From positions 18,460 through 82,459 of the forward strand of contig NZ_CAMFKO010000016.1 of NCBI RefSeq assembly GCF_945957265.1: DNA of 64,000 bases. Direction: 5' to 3'. The notes beneath the pieces are model-generated. The model saw only the letters and a list, made by a program, of their open reading frames with translations, had not been told where the DNA came from and ran no database searches. A program made the position numbers and the translations under genes. The DNA is from an uncultured Dechloromonas sp. (GTDB taxonomy: Bacteria; Pseudomonadota; Gammaproteobacteria; Burkholderiales; Rhodocyclaceae). Below, piece after piece: positions 28,461 through 36,746 of this stretch; position 1 is the first letter of the stretch; every line of letters begins with the position of its first letter.

Positions 28461-30149
28461 TCAAGCCCGAAAAGCGCGATACCAGTCGATGAACGCGATC
28501 ATCGGCATCGGTTTGCCGTACAGGTAGCCCTGCACCCGGGTACAGCCGAGCGCCCGCAGTTCGTCGCACTGCCCGGCTTCCTCGACCCCTTCGGCGATGG
28601 ACTGCATGCCCAGGTCGCGCGCCAGGTCGACGATGGTCTTGACGATGCGCAGCTTGTCGGCCGACGCCAGCATGCCGTCGATGAAGGAGCGGTCGATCTT
28701 GATCTCGTCGACCGGCAAGGTCGCCAGGTAGCTCAAGGACGAATAGCCGGTGCCGAAATCGTCGAGCGCGAAGCGGATGCCCATGTTGCGCAGCCGCATC
28801 ATGATGTCCAGGCTGCGCTGGCGGTCGTGCATCATGGCCGACTCGGTCAGTTCGAAGGTGAAGCGCCCGGCCGGAAGCTGCCAGGTCTCCAGGCATTGCC
28901 CGACCAGTTCCGGCAGGTCGTTGTCGAGGAGGTCGCCGGCCGTCAGGTTCAGGGACAGCGGCACGTCGATGCCCCCGGCCTCCAGGTCGGCACTGCAGCG
29001 CAGGGCCGCCCGCACCAGCCAGTCGGTGAATTGCGAGCGCCAGCCGTATTCCTCGATCAATTCGATGATCAGCGGCGGCGACACCCACTCCCCGTTGCCG
29101 CGGCGCCAGCGCAGCAACAGCTCGGCCCCGATGCAACGCGCCTCGGCGCCGAGCGCCACCTGCGGCTGCAGATAGAGCTGCAGCCGGTCGGTGCGCAAGG
29201 CTTCGCGCAGCTCCTCGGACAGCTGATGGCGCGCCTGCCAATCGACTTTCATCATCCAGTCGAACAGGGCGAAGGGTTCGCCGCTGACGACCAGGCTCGC
29301 GCGCGCCAGGCGGGCGGCCTGGACGACCTCGTCGGGATCGTCGCCGTGATCGGGAAAGAGGGCGATCCCGATGGCCGTGTCGAGCGAAACCGCCCGGCCG
29401 CCGAGCAGGCGCACCGGATGAGCGAAGACCCGGGCGATCTGGGTGGCCGCCAGGGCAGGCTGCGCCATGGAATACACATCCGTCAGCAACAGCAGCCATT
29501 CCCCCTCGTGCCCGACGAAGGCCAGATCCTGCGGCCGGAGCAGGCGCCCCAGCTGTTCGGACAACAGCCCGGGCAGGCTCTGCAGATCGCTGGCCGTCAG
29601 GTGCGAGCGGGCGTGACGGTTGATCATCGAAACGGAAAGCACCGCCACCTGCCGGCCGCTCTCCCCGCATTCGCGCAAGGCCCGCATGGCACCCGACTCG
29701 CCGGGCAATCCGGCATCCGTTCCATGCGCCTGGTCGCCGACCTCGATGGCGCAGCTGACCGCCGCCACCACGCAGCGCCGCAGGATGCCGAACAGGTTGA
29801 GCTGCAGGCGCCCGATCTGGGGCAGCCCATCGAACAGCTCCCGCTCGGCCTCGGCCATGGCGTGGTTGAAGAAGCCGAAGAGATCCGCCGACGAAAATCC
29901 CCGGCTGCCCAGCTTGTGCCACGCGTGCATCCATTGCTGCTGCCAGCGGATGTCGTCGATGCGCAGGGGCAGCGCCTTGCTCAGCTCGACGAACTCGCCG
30001 AACAGCCGGGTCGGGGCGTAGCGCGCCGCCACCCGATCCAGCGCCAGGCGCCAGACATCGGCCAGCGCCCGCAAGGAAAGCAGGTCGTCGGCATCGACCG
30101 AAAATGCCGCGTAGTCGATATAGCCCTGGCTATCCGAGATAGTAGTCAT
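28461..30149 (-). CDS. EAL-domain c-di-GMP phosphodiesterase with degenerate GGDEF
   Basis: 562 residues: an N-terminal helical region (about 1-150), a GGDEF-like domain whose signature is replaced by GHEGEW, and a C-terminal EAL domain. The EAL catalytic set is present: AELLLRW, LNLTAGDL, FELTESAM, LDDFGTGYSSL, KIDRSFI, AEGVEE. The protein should hydrolyse c-di-GMP, with the dead GGDEF domain perhaps binding GTP as a regulator (known for CC3396-type proteins). The start MTTISDSQ overlaps the 3' end of the HD-GYP gene by 20 bases, so the pair is co-translated. Earlier in-frame codons lie inside the HD-GYP gene and are not used. Confidence 0.88.
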   Translation of the reverse strand: MTTISDSQGYIDYAAFSVDADDLLSLRALADVWRLALDRVAARYAPTRLFGEFVELSKALPLRIDDIRWQQQWMHAWHKLGSRGFSSADLFGFFNHAMAEAERELFDGLPQIGRLQLNLFGILRRCVVAAVSCAIEVGDQAHGTDAGLPGESGAMRALRECGESGRQVAVLSVSMINRHARSHLTASDLQSLPGLLSEQLGRLLRPQDLAFVGHEGEWLLLLTDVYSMAQPALAATQIARVFAHPVRLLGGRAVSLDTAIGIALFPDHGDDPDEVVQAARLARASLVVSGEPFALFDWMMKVDWQARHQLSEELREALRTDRLQLYLQPQVALGAEARCIGAELLLRWRRGNGEWVSPPLIIELIEEYGWRSQFTDWLVRAALRCSADLEAGGIDVPLSLNLTAGDLLDNDLPELVGQCLETWQLPAGRFTFELTESAMMHDRQRSLDIMMRLRNMGIRFALDDFGTGYSSLSYLATLPVDEIKIDRSFIDGMLASADKLRIVKTIVDLARDLGMQSIAEGVEEAGQCDELRALGCTRVQGYLYGKPMPMIAFIDWYRAFRA

Positions 30150-31434
30150 TGGCCGCCAGACCGTAGGCGTTATGCGGCAGCGCCTTGGCGATGCGCAATT
30201 TGGCATGGGCATCGACACGCAAATCGATGACCCGGTAATTCCGGACGCGCTGCTTGTCGGCGTCGAGCATGACGACGATGCGCGGCCGCGAGCGCTGCAC
30301 CCGGTTCTGCTGGATCACCACCCCGACCTCGCCGCTATTCAGCTCGACCAGGGTGCCGATGGGGTAGAGGCCGACGCACTGCACGAACTGCTCGATCAGC
30401 GCGCCGTTGAACTGTTTGCCGCGCAGGCCGTGCAGCTCCTCGAGCGCCTCCTGGTGGCCGAGGGCACTGCGATAGGGCTTGTCGCGCAACATCGCGCAGA
30501 ACGAATCGGCCAACCCGGCTATTTCGGCCGGCTTGCCGATCTGCTCGAACTTCAGCCCCTGCGGGTAGCCGCTGCCATCCCAGCGTTCGTGGTGACGGGC
30601 GACCGCCAGGACCACGTTGTTGGTGACGACCGTCTGGGAGAGCAGGATCTCCATCGAGCTGGCGACGTGCGAACGCACCAGCTGCCTCTCTTCCGCGCTC
30701 AGCTCGCTCTGCTTGCTCAGCAGGTCGACCGGCAGCTCGACCTTGCCCACGTCCTGGAACAGGCCGATCATGCCGAGGTCGATCAACTGCGGCCCGCGCC
30801 AGCCGATGTGGGAACCCAGCATCAGCATGGTCACCGCGACGTCCATGGCGTGGTCGAAACTGTATTCGTCGCGCCGTTTCAGGCGCAACAGCCAGAGCAC
30901 CGCATCCGGGTTGCGCTGCAGGCTGCCGGCAATATCGCGCAAGCCGGCGCGGATCGACACCAGGTCGACATCCTTGCCCCGGGCAATGACATCGAAGGCA
31001 TCGAACAGCGAATGGGTCAGCAGTTCGTAGCGCGGCTCGATATGGGCGATTTCACCGGCCAGCTCCCGGGCCGGCTCGCTTTCCTGCTGGGCATGGAGGA
31101 AGTTCAGGAAGCGCAGGCGACGCAGCTGGCGCGGCTCGGCATCGGGCGGCGCAACGAAGCGCCGTCTGGCCGTGGCCGGCTCCTCGCCGACCGCGGCGGT
31201 CAGCGGCGCCGCCTTGAGCGACCGGTCCCGGCCATGCTTGGTCGGGGCGTAGTGCTCGTCGAGGGAACGCGAACGGTCAATCGATACGAAACGGCATTTC
31301 CGGCGAAAAGTCTCGACCTGATCCGGCGTCGAAATCACGAAGCCCTGCAACGCGAAGGAAAACTCCGCCCACGGGCAATCCGGCTCGCTCACGAACATCC
31401 CGATTTTCAGCTCGCCGACTGAAATGATTTCCAC
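30130..31434 (-). CDS. HD-GYP domain protein with altered HD motif
   Basis: 434 residues: an N-terminal DUF3391-like region (MEIISVGELKIGMFV...), a basic linker, and an HD-GYP domain (about 185-360). The GYP half is intact (HHERWDGSGYPQGL, 281-294), as are the first His (FDHAMDVAV) and RSHVASSM. The diagnostic HD pair reads QD in LFQDVGK (227-228), removing a metal-binding His. Catalysis is therefore doubtful; it may bind c-di-GMP or act through its EAL neighbour. GTG start behind GGGAAG. It follows coaX by 18 bases and overlaps the EAL gene. Confidence 0.85.
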   Translation of the reverse strand: MEIISVGELKIGMFVSEPDCPWAEFSFALQGFVISTPDQVETFRRKCRFVSIDRSRSLDEHYAPTKHGRDRSLKAAPLTAAVGEEPATARRRFVAPPDAEPRQLRRLRFLNFLHAQQESEPARELAGEIAHIEPRYELLTHSLFDAFDVIARGKDVDLVSIRAGLRDIAGSLQRNPDAVLWLLRLKRRDEYSFDHAMDVAVTMLMLGSHIGWRGPQLIDLGMIGLFQDVGKVELPVDLLSKQSELSAEERQLVRSHVASSMEILLSQTVVTNNVVLAVARHHERWDGSGYPQGLKFEQIGKPAEIAGLADSFCAMLRDKPYRSALGHQEALEELHGLRGKQFNGALIEQFVQCVGLYPIGTLVELNSGEVGVVIQQNRVQRSRPRIVVMLDADKQRVRNYRVIDLRVDAHAKLRIAKALPHNAYGLAANDYYLG

Positions 31435-31452
31435 GCTCTTCCCGTTCTTTCG

Positions 31453-32169
31453 TCACACTTGGCGTGCGATCTGTCTTAAGCCCTCGAGGGGAAGATTGTC
31501 GGCCAGTTGGTGAGGAATCGCAAGACAAGGCGATATTCCGTTTCCATAACCGCCGGACAGCAGGCAGATGGCGGAAGCAGATGCCAGGCGGGAAAAGGCG
31601 CGTTCGATGGCCCCCGCCTGCGCCTCCAGCACGCCGGAGACGATGGCATCGTCGGTGCACCGCGGATGGGGCGAATAGGCGCCGTCGGCAAACGGGAGCC
31701 CGGCCGTGCCCCCGGCCAGGGAACGCAGCATCAGGCCGACGCCGGGCAGGATGCAACCGCCGACGAAACGGCCGTCGGCGTCCAGCGTGTCGATCGTGGT
31801 CGCCGTCCCGGCCATGACCACAACCGCCGGCGAACGATGCAGCGCCCACGCCCCGATCAGGGCGCACCAGCGGTCCACCCCCAGGCGCTCCGGAAAGCGG
31901 TAAAGGTTGGTCACCCCCTGCGCCGCCGCCGTGGACTGCACGTTGCACCACACCGCCTGCCAGGGCGCGAGCTGGCGACGAATCCGCGCCTCGGCCTCGG
32001 CCCCGGCGACGTTGGCCAGCATCACCCGTTCCGGCCGCGGCCAGTCGGCCAGCAGCGGCGCCAGCCCCTCGGGCTGGTCCTGCATGACCGCCCCCTGGGC
32101 CAGCCAGCGCGCGCCATCGTGCACGCCCCACTTGATCCGGGTGTTGCCGCTGTCGAGACAGACGATCAC
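31453..32169 (-). CDS. coaX: Type III pantothenate kinase CoaX
   Basis: First enzyme of coenzyme A synthesis; an ASKHA-fold kinase insensitive to CoA feedback. 238 residues with LDSGNTRIKWG at the N-terminus (phosphate 1), GVDRWCALIGAW, AGTATTIDTLDADGRFVGGCILPG and C-terminal LLSGGYG. The start is GTG, overlapping the birA stop (GTGA). The birA-coaX pairing is conserved in betaproteobacteria. The window also holds coaD, a later step of the same pathway. Confidence 0.95.
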   Translation of the reverse strand: MIVCLDSGNTRIKWGVHDGARWLAQGAVMQDQPEGLAPLLADWPRPERVMLANVAGAEAEARIRRQLAPWQAVWCNVQSTAAAQGVTNLYRFPERLGVDRWCALIGAWALHRSPAVVVMAGTATTIDTLDADGRFVGGCILPGVGLMLRSLAGGTAGLPFADGAYSPHPRCTDDAIVSGVLEAQAGAIERAFSRLASASAICLLSGGYGNGISPCLAIPHQLADNLPLEGLRQIARQV

Positions 32170-32981
32170 GCCGCCCCCGCTCCCGGTGCGGCGTCCGTCC
32201 GGCGCAGGCTGACATCGCCGGAGATGATGCGCTCCAGGCCTTGTTCGGTTTCCAGCAGCAGCGAACCGTCGTCATCGACACCCAGGCAACGCCCGCTCAG
32301 CGCTTGCGCATCGCCGAGTATCTGCACCGGCATCCCCTGCCAGGCTTGATAGCCCTGCCAGGCCGCCCGCAAGCCGGCGAAGCCCGCCTCGCCGAAGGCA
32401 TCCAGCACGCCGGCCAACTCGAGCAGGATGGCGGCCAGGATAGCGTGCCGGTCCGCCCCGACGCCTGCCGACGACAGGCCGGCGGCCGGCTGCGGCAAAT
32501 CGGAGGCCGCCGGCGCCTGCAGGTTGAGGCCGATGCCGACGATGATCTGCACGCCCCGGCGATCCGACGACAGTTCGATCAGGATGCCGGCCAGCTTGGC
32601 AAAATCGCCGTCACGCTCGAGCAGCACGTCGTTCGGCCACTTCAGGCGAACGCCCGCCGCGCCGAGCCCTTCGAGGGCCCGTGCCAGCGCCACGCCGACG
32701 GCCAGCGACAGGCCGCTGAGCCGCGTCGCGCCGCCGGGAAAGCGCCACAGCAGGGAAAAGGTCAGGCTCGCCTCCGGCGAGGACAGCCAGCTGCGACCGC
32801 GCCGCCCGCGCCCGGCCAGCTGGCGGTCGGCGACGACCACCGTGCCTGCCGGCGCACCGCGCTCGGCGCGCCGCATCAGTTCGCTGCTGGTGGAGTCGCA
32901 TTCGGGCAGCGCGTCGACGTCGAAACGCCCGGCCAGTTGCCCGAGCCGGGATTTGAGCAAGACAGGATCGATCAGGGTCAT
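32166..32981 (-). CDS. birA: Biotin-[acetyl-CoA-carboxylase] ligase BirA, lacking the DNA-binding domain
   Basis: Attaches biotin to the carboxyl carrier protein. 271 residues with LPECDSTSSELMRR, the biotinyl-AMP loop GRGRRGRSWLSSPEAS, LKWPNDVLL and KLAGILIELS, plus the small C-terminal domain. There is no N-terminal helix-turn-helix, so it is a group I ligase without repressor function. It starts 10 bases after the ntrC stop and overlaps coaX. Confidence 0.94.
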   Translation of the reverse strand: MTLIDPVLLKSRLGQLAGRFDVDALPECDSTSSELMRRAERGAPAGTVVVADRQLAGRGRRGRSWLSSPEASLTFSLLWRFPGGATRLSGLSLAVGVALARALEGLGAAGVRLKWPNDVLLERDGDFAKLAGILIELSSDRRGVQIIVGIGLNLQAPAASDLPQPAAGLSSAGVGADRHAILAAILLELAGVLDAFGEAGFAGLRAAWQGYQAWQGMPVQILGDAQALSGRCLGVDDDGSLLLETEQGLERIISGDVSLRRTDAAPGAGAA

Positions 32982-32991
32982 GCCGCGGATT

Positions 32992-34419
32992 TTACTCCGC
33001 CGCATGCTCCTTGCCGCCATCGATGCCGAGTTCGGCGATCTTGCGGGTAATGGTATTGCGGCCGATGCCCAGCGCCTGGGCGGCCTCGATCCGTCGACCG
33101 CCGGTGTGCGCCAGCGCCTGCGAAATGAGGATGCGTTCGAACACCTGCGACAGCACGCCATGCACGTCGGGCACGCCGCGCGCCAGCAAGCGCTCGACCT
33201 CGCCCTGCAAGGCGCTCTCCCAATCGGTGGCCAGCGACACCGCGGCGGTTTCCCGCAATTCGCCCGGCAGATCGCCGATCTCGACCTGCTGCCCCGGTGC
33301 CATCACGGTCAGCCAGTGGCACAGGTTTTCCAGCTGGCGGACGTTGCCCTGGAATTCCAGGCCGGCCAGGTACTTGATGGCGGCATCGGACAGGCGCTTG
33401 GCCTCGACCCCCAGCTCGCGCGCGCTCTTCTGCAGGAAGTGCCGGGTGAGCAGCGGAATGTCCTCGCGCCGCTCGCGCAGGGCCGGCAGGCGGATGCGGA
33501 TGACGTTGAGGCGATGGAAAAGATCCTCGCGGAACAGGCCGTCCTTGACCCGGGTCTCCAGGTTCTGGTGCGTTGCCGCGATGACGCGCACGTTGGCCTT
33601 GATCGGCGAGTGGCCGCCGACGCGGTAGAAATGCCCGTCGGACAACACGCGCAGCAGGCGGGTCTGCAGTTCGGACGGCATGTCGCCGATTTCGTCGAGG
33701 AACAACGTGCCCCCCTCGGCCTGCTCGAAACGGCCGCGCCGCTGCGCCTGGGCGCCGGTGAAGGCGCCGCGCTCGTGGCCGAACAGTTCGGATTCCAGCA
33801 GGTCCTTGGGAATCGCCGCCGTGTTGATGGCGATGAAGGGTTTGTCGGCGCGCGGGCTGTGCCGGTGCAGGGCGCGGGCGACCAGTTCCTTGCCGGAGCC
33901 GGATTCGCCGGTGATGAGCACCGTCGCATGCGACAGCGCGAGGCGGCCGATGGCCCGGAAAACCTCCTGCATGGCCGGCGCCTGGCCGAGAATCTCCGGC
34001 ACCAGCCCCTCCTCCTCGGACGCACCGCTTTGGTGCATCGATTCGTCGATGGCGCGGCGGATCAGCTCGACCGCCTGATCGACGTCGAAGGGTTTGGGCA
34101 GGTATTCGAAGGCTCCGCCCTGGAAGGCGGCGACGGCGCTTTCGAGGTCCGAATAGGCGGTCATGATGATGACCGGCACGGATGGAAAGCGCGTCTTCAC
34201 CTCCTGCAGCAACTCCAGGCCCGACTGGCCGGGCATGCGGATGTCCGAGAGCAGCACCTGCGGCGGCTCGATGCCCTGTTCCAGCTGCGAGATGGCCTCG
34301 GTGGCCGAGGCATAGCTCTTGAACGGAATGCCCTCGCGGGAGAGTGTTTTCTCCAGGACCCAGCGGATGGAACGATCGTCGTCTACGATCCAGACCGGTT
34401 TCATGTTTGATTGGCTCAT
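32992..34419 (-). CDS. glnG: Nitrogen regulation response regulator NtrC (NR(I), GlnG)
   Basis: Sigma-54 enhancer-binding activator of nitrogen-limitation genes. 475 residues: receiver domain (about 5-120, phospho-acceptor Asp in LLSDIRMPG), AAA+ domain (about 145-375, Walker A GESGSGKE, FGHERGAFTGA, Walker B GGTLFLDEIGD) and C-terminal Fis-type helix-turn-helix (AAQALGIGRNTITRKIAELG). The start MSQSNMKPV is preferred; MKPV five codons later is possible. It follows its kinase gene ntrB. Its likely target, the glnA promoter with two matching sites, lies 7.6 kb away in the same window. Confidence 0.96.
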   Translation of the reverse strand: MSQSNMKPVWIVDDDRSIRWVLEKTLSREGIPFKSYASATEAISQLEQGIEPPQVLLSDIRMPGQSGLELLQEVKTRFPSVPVIIMTAYSDLESAVAAFQGGAFEYLPKPFDVDQAVELIRRAIDESMHQSGASEEEGLVPEILGQAPAMQEVFRAIGRLALSHATVLITGESGSGKELVARALHRHSPRADKPFIAINTAAIPKDLLESELFGHERGAFTGAQAQRRGRFEQAEGGTLFLDEIGDMPSELQTRLLRVLSDGHFYRVGGHSPIKANVRVIAATHQNLETRVKDGLFREDLFHRLNVIRIRLPALRERREDIPLLTRHFLQKSARELGVEAKRLSDAAIKYLAGLEFQGNVRQLENLCHWLTVMAPGQQVEIGDLPGELRETAAVSLATDWESALQGEVERLLARGVPDVHGVLSQVFERILISQALAHTGGRRIEAAQALGIGRNTITRKIAELGIDGGKEHAAE

Positions 34420-34453
34420 CTTGTTGTCAGAATGGCCTTTCCCGAAGCAAGAC

Positions 34454-35527
34454 TCAGGCCTGTTCGATGGGAAGACGCAGCGTGAAGATGGTGCTGCCCG
34501 GCCGGCTGGAGCAATCGATGCTGCCATGGTGGTGCTGGATGAAATTCTGGGCGATGGTCAGCCCCAGACCGCTGCCGCCCTCCCGCCCCGAAACCAGCGG
34601 GTAGAACATCCGCTCGCGAATGGCATCCGGAATGCCCGGGCCGTTGTCGATGACCTTGATCTCCATCGCCAGGCGATAGCGCTTCTTGGCCAGCGTGACC
34701 TGCCGCAGCGAGCGCGTCCGCAGGATGATCTCGCCTTCGCCGTTCATCGCCTGCGCCGCGTTGCGTGCGATGTTCAGCACGGCCTGGATCAGTTGCTCGC
34801 GGTCGCCGACCAGTTCCGGCAGGCTGGTGTCGTAGTCCCGGCGGACTGCCAGCGAGCCCGGGAATTCCGCGCGCAGCAGGCTGCGCACCCGCTCGAGAAT
34901 TTCGTGGATATTGACCGTCGCCGGCAGCATCGCCCGATGCGGGGTGAGCAGGCGCTGCATCAGGTCCTGCAGGCGGTCCGCCTCCTTGATGATGACCTGC
35001 GTGTACTCCTTGAGCGACGGCGCGTTGGCCAGATGCGCCAGTTCGTGCTCGAGCAGCTGCGCGGCGCCGCGTATCCCGCCCAGGGGGTTCTTGATCTCGT
35101 GCGCCAGGTTGCGGATCAGTTCGCGGCTCGCCTGCTGCTGCTCGATCAGGCGCTCCTCGCGGGTCGCCGTCAGGTGATGCTCGATCGGCTGCAATTCGAG
35201 CAGCAGCCGCACGCCGGCCGCCACCTCCGGGCGCAAGGGGGTTACCGTGCAATTGATATGCAGGGTCTCGCCGTCGCAGCGCAGCAGTTCGATGTTCTGC
35301 CCGGTGTAGCCCCAATTGTTGTTGAGGCCGTTGTCCAGCGCCCCCTGCAGGGTTGCCGAGCAGGTGCAGAACGAGGCCAGCGTCTTGCCGACGACCGAAC
35401 GACTGCTCACCGCCAGCAGATTTTCTCCCGCCGCGTTGATGTAGCGGACGATCTGCCCTTCGTCGATCAGCAGCACCGCCGAGGCCAGGAGATCGAGGCC
35501 GGCAAAGGAAGCATGTGTCAGATTCAT
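34454..35527 (-). CDS. glnL: Nitrogen regulation sensor histidine kinase NtrB (NR(II), GlnL)
   Basis: Cytoplasmic PII-controlled kinase/phosphatase for NtrC. 357 residues: PAS domain (about 10-120), H-box LAHEIKNPLGGIRGAAQLL, N-box NIARNAAQAM, G boxes DNGPGIP and GGSGLGLTIAQNFIQHHHG. There are no membrane helices, consistent with NtrB. It is divergent from the RND efflux operon across about 100 bases, and ntrC follows after 34 bases. Confidence 0.95.
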   Translation of the reverse strand: MNLTHASFAGLDLLASAVLLIDEGQIVRYINAAGENLLAVSSRSVVGKTLASFCTCSATLQGALDNGLNNNWGYTGQNIELLRCDGETLHINCTVTPLRPEVAAGVRLLLELQPIEHHLTATREERLIEQQQASRELIRNLAHEIKNPLGGIRGAAQLLEHELAHLANAPSLKEYTQVIIKEADRLQDLMQRLLTPHRAMLPATVNIHEILERVRSLLRAEFPGSLAVRRDYDTSLPELVGDREQLIQAVLNIARNAAQAMNGEGEIILRTRSLRQVTLAKKRYRLAMEIKVIDNGPGIPDAIRERMFYPLVSGREGGSGLGLTIAQNFIQHHHGSIDCSSRPGSTIFTLRLPIEQA

Positions 35528-35574
35528 GGTGTCATTGTAGCGACTCGAACCCCCTTGCCCTATACAACTTGCGT

Positions 35575-35594
35575 TAATGACCGATCGTTCATTA
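35575..35594. promoter_or_regulatory. TetR-type palindromic operator upstream of the RND efflux operon
   Basis: TAATGACCGATCGTTCATTA is a 20-bp inverted repeat with one mismatched pair, of the AATGAnCG-CGnTCATT type bound by many TetR/AcrR repressors of efflux pumps. It lies in the ntrB-RND intergenic region, just before the first ATG of the adaptor gene. A TATACA hexamer at 35561-35566 could be the -10 box it controls. No tetR gene lies in the window. Confidence 0.72.
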
Positions 35595-35635
35595 TCATGC
35601 CGGATCGCTCTCGTTCTCATTCCGTTTCCGTCACG

Positions 35636-36724
35636 ATGCCCAAAATCCCCGCCTCCTTGTCACCGCTGCTGCTCGCGACCGGCATGGCGCTGGGCGGCTG
35701 CCAGGGTGGCGATCCGCCCCCGCCACCACCGCCCGTCGTCCTCGTCCAACCGGCCGCCGCGGCCGCCGCCCAGGGCGCGGCCTATACCGGCGAAATCCGC
35801 GCCCGCCACGAAGTCGATCTCGCCTTCCGCGTGGGCGGCAAGATCGCCGCCCGCCTGGTCGATGCCGGCACCGACATCAAGGCCGGCCAGCCGCTCGCCC
35901 GGCTCGACCCCAGCGACCTGCAGCTGGCCGCCAGCGGAGCGCGCGCCCAACTGGCCGCGGCCGAGAGCGACCTGGCCACCGCCCGCGCGGAACGCGAACG
36001 CTATGCCGGCCTGGTCGCGAAGAAATTCGTCAGCCAGACCGCCTTCGAAGCCCGGGACAATGCCTTCAACAGCGCTGCGGCGCGCCTCGAGCAGGCTCGC
36101 GCCCAGAACCAGATCAGCGGCAACCAGGCCGCCTACGGCACCTTGAGCAGCGAGACGCCGGCCGTGGTCACCGCCGTGCTGGCCGATGCCGGGCAGGTCG
36201 TCGCGGCCGGGCAGCCCGTGCTGCGCGTCGCCCGCCCCGAGGAAAAGGAAGTGGCCATCGCCGTTCCGGAAAGCCGGCTCGCCGAGATGCGCGCCGCGCG
36301 CAACATCCAGGTCAGCCTCTGGGCGGCCCCCGAAACGACGCTGCGCGGCGAGTTGCGCGAACTGTCGCCGGCCGCCGACCCGGCAACCCGCACCTACGCC
36401 GCCCGCATCCGCCTGATCGCCCCGCCGCCCGAAGTGCGCCTGGGCATGACCACCCGCGTCCTGCTCGGCGGCAACGCCGGCAGCGAGCTTCTGGTGCCGC
36501 TCAGCGCCGTGCTCGATGTCGGCCAGGGGCCGTTCGTCCGCGTCGTCAAGGATGGCAAGGTGGCCTCCCGGCCGGTCAGGATCGCGACCTTCCGCGAAGA
36601 TGGCGCCGCCGTCAGCGGCGGCCTGGAGAGCGGCGAGACGGTAATCGTCAGCGGCGCCGGCAAGCTGGTCGATGGGCAGGCCGTGCAGGCCAAGGCCGTC
36701 ACCCCGCCGGCCCGGCAGCGCTAG
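35636..36724 (+). CDS. RND efflux periplasmic adaptor lipoprotein (MFP)
   Basis: Links an inner-membrane RND pump to an outer-membrane channel. 362 residues with a lipoprotein signal ending in ALGGC (Cys at 22), a Pro-rich tether, barrel-sandwich half motifs (VDLAFRVGGKIAARLVDAGTDIKAGQPLARLD), a helical hairpin (about 90-160) and beta-barrel domains. The ATG directly before the signal peptide is chosen; an in-frame ATG 13 codons earlier would give a long polar lead. It is 22 bases upstream of the RND permease. No outer-membrane factor is encoded nearby, so a TolC-type protein must be shared. Probably repressed by a TetR protein acting at the palindrome just upstream. Confidence 0.9.
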   Translation: MPKIPASLSPLLLATGMALGGCQGGDPPPPPPPVVLVQPAAAAAAQGAAYTGEIRARHEVDLAFRVGGKIAARLVDAGTDIKAGQPLARLDPSDLQLAASGARAQLAAAESDLATARAERERYAGLVAKKFVSQTAFEARDNAFNSAAARLEQARAQNQISGNQAAYGTLSSETPAVVTAVLADAGQVVAAGQPVLRVARPEEKEVAIAVPESRLAEMRAARNIQVSLWAAPETTLRGELRELSPAADPATRTYAARIRLIAPPPEVRLGMTTRVLLGGNAGSELLVPLSAVLDVGQGPFVRVVKDGKVASRPVRIATFREDGAAVSGGLESGETVIVSGAGKLVDGQAVQAKAVTPPARQR

Positions 36725-36746
36725 TCGTCGGCAGGCAGACTCCGCC

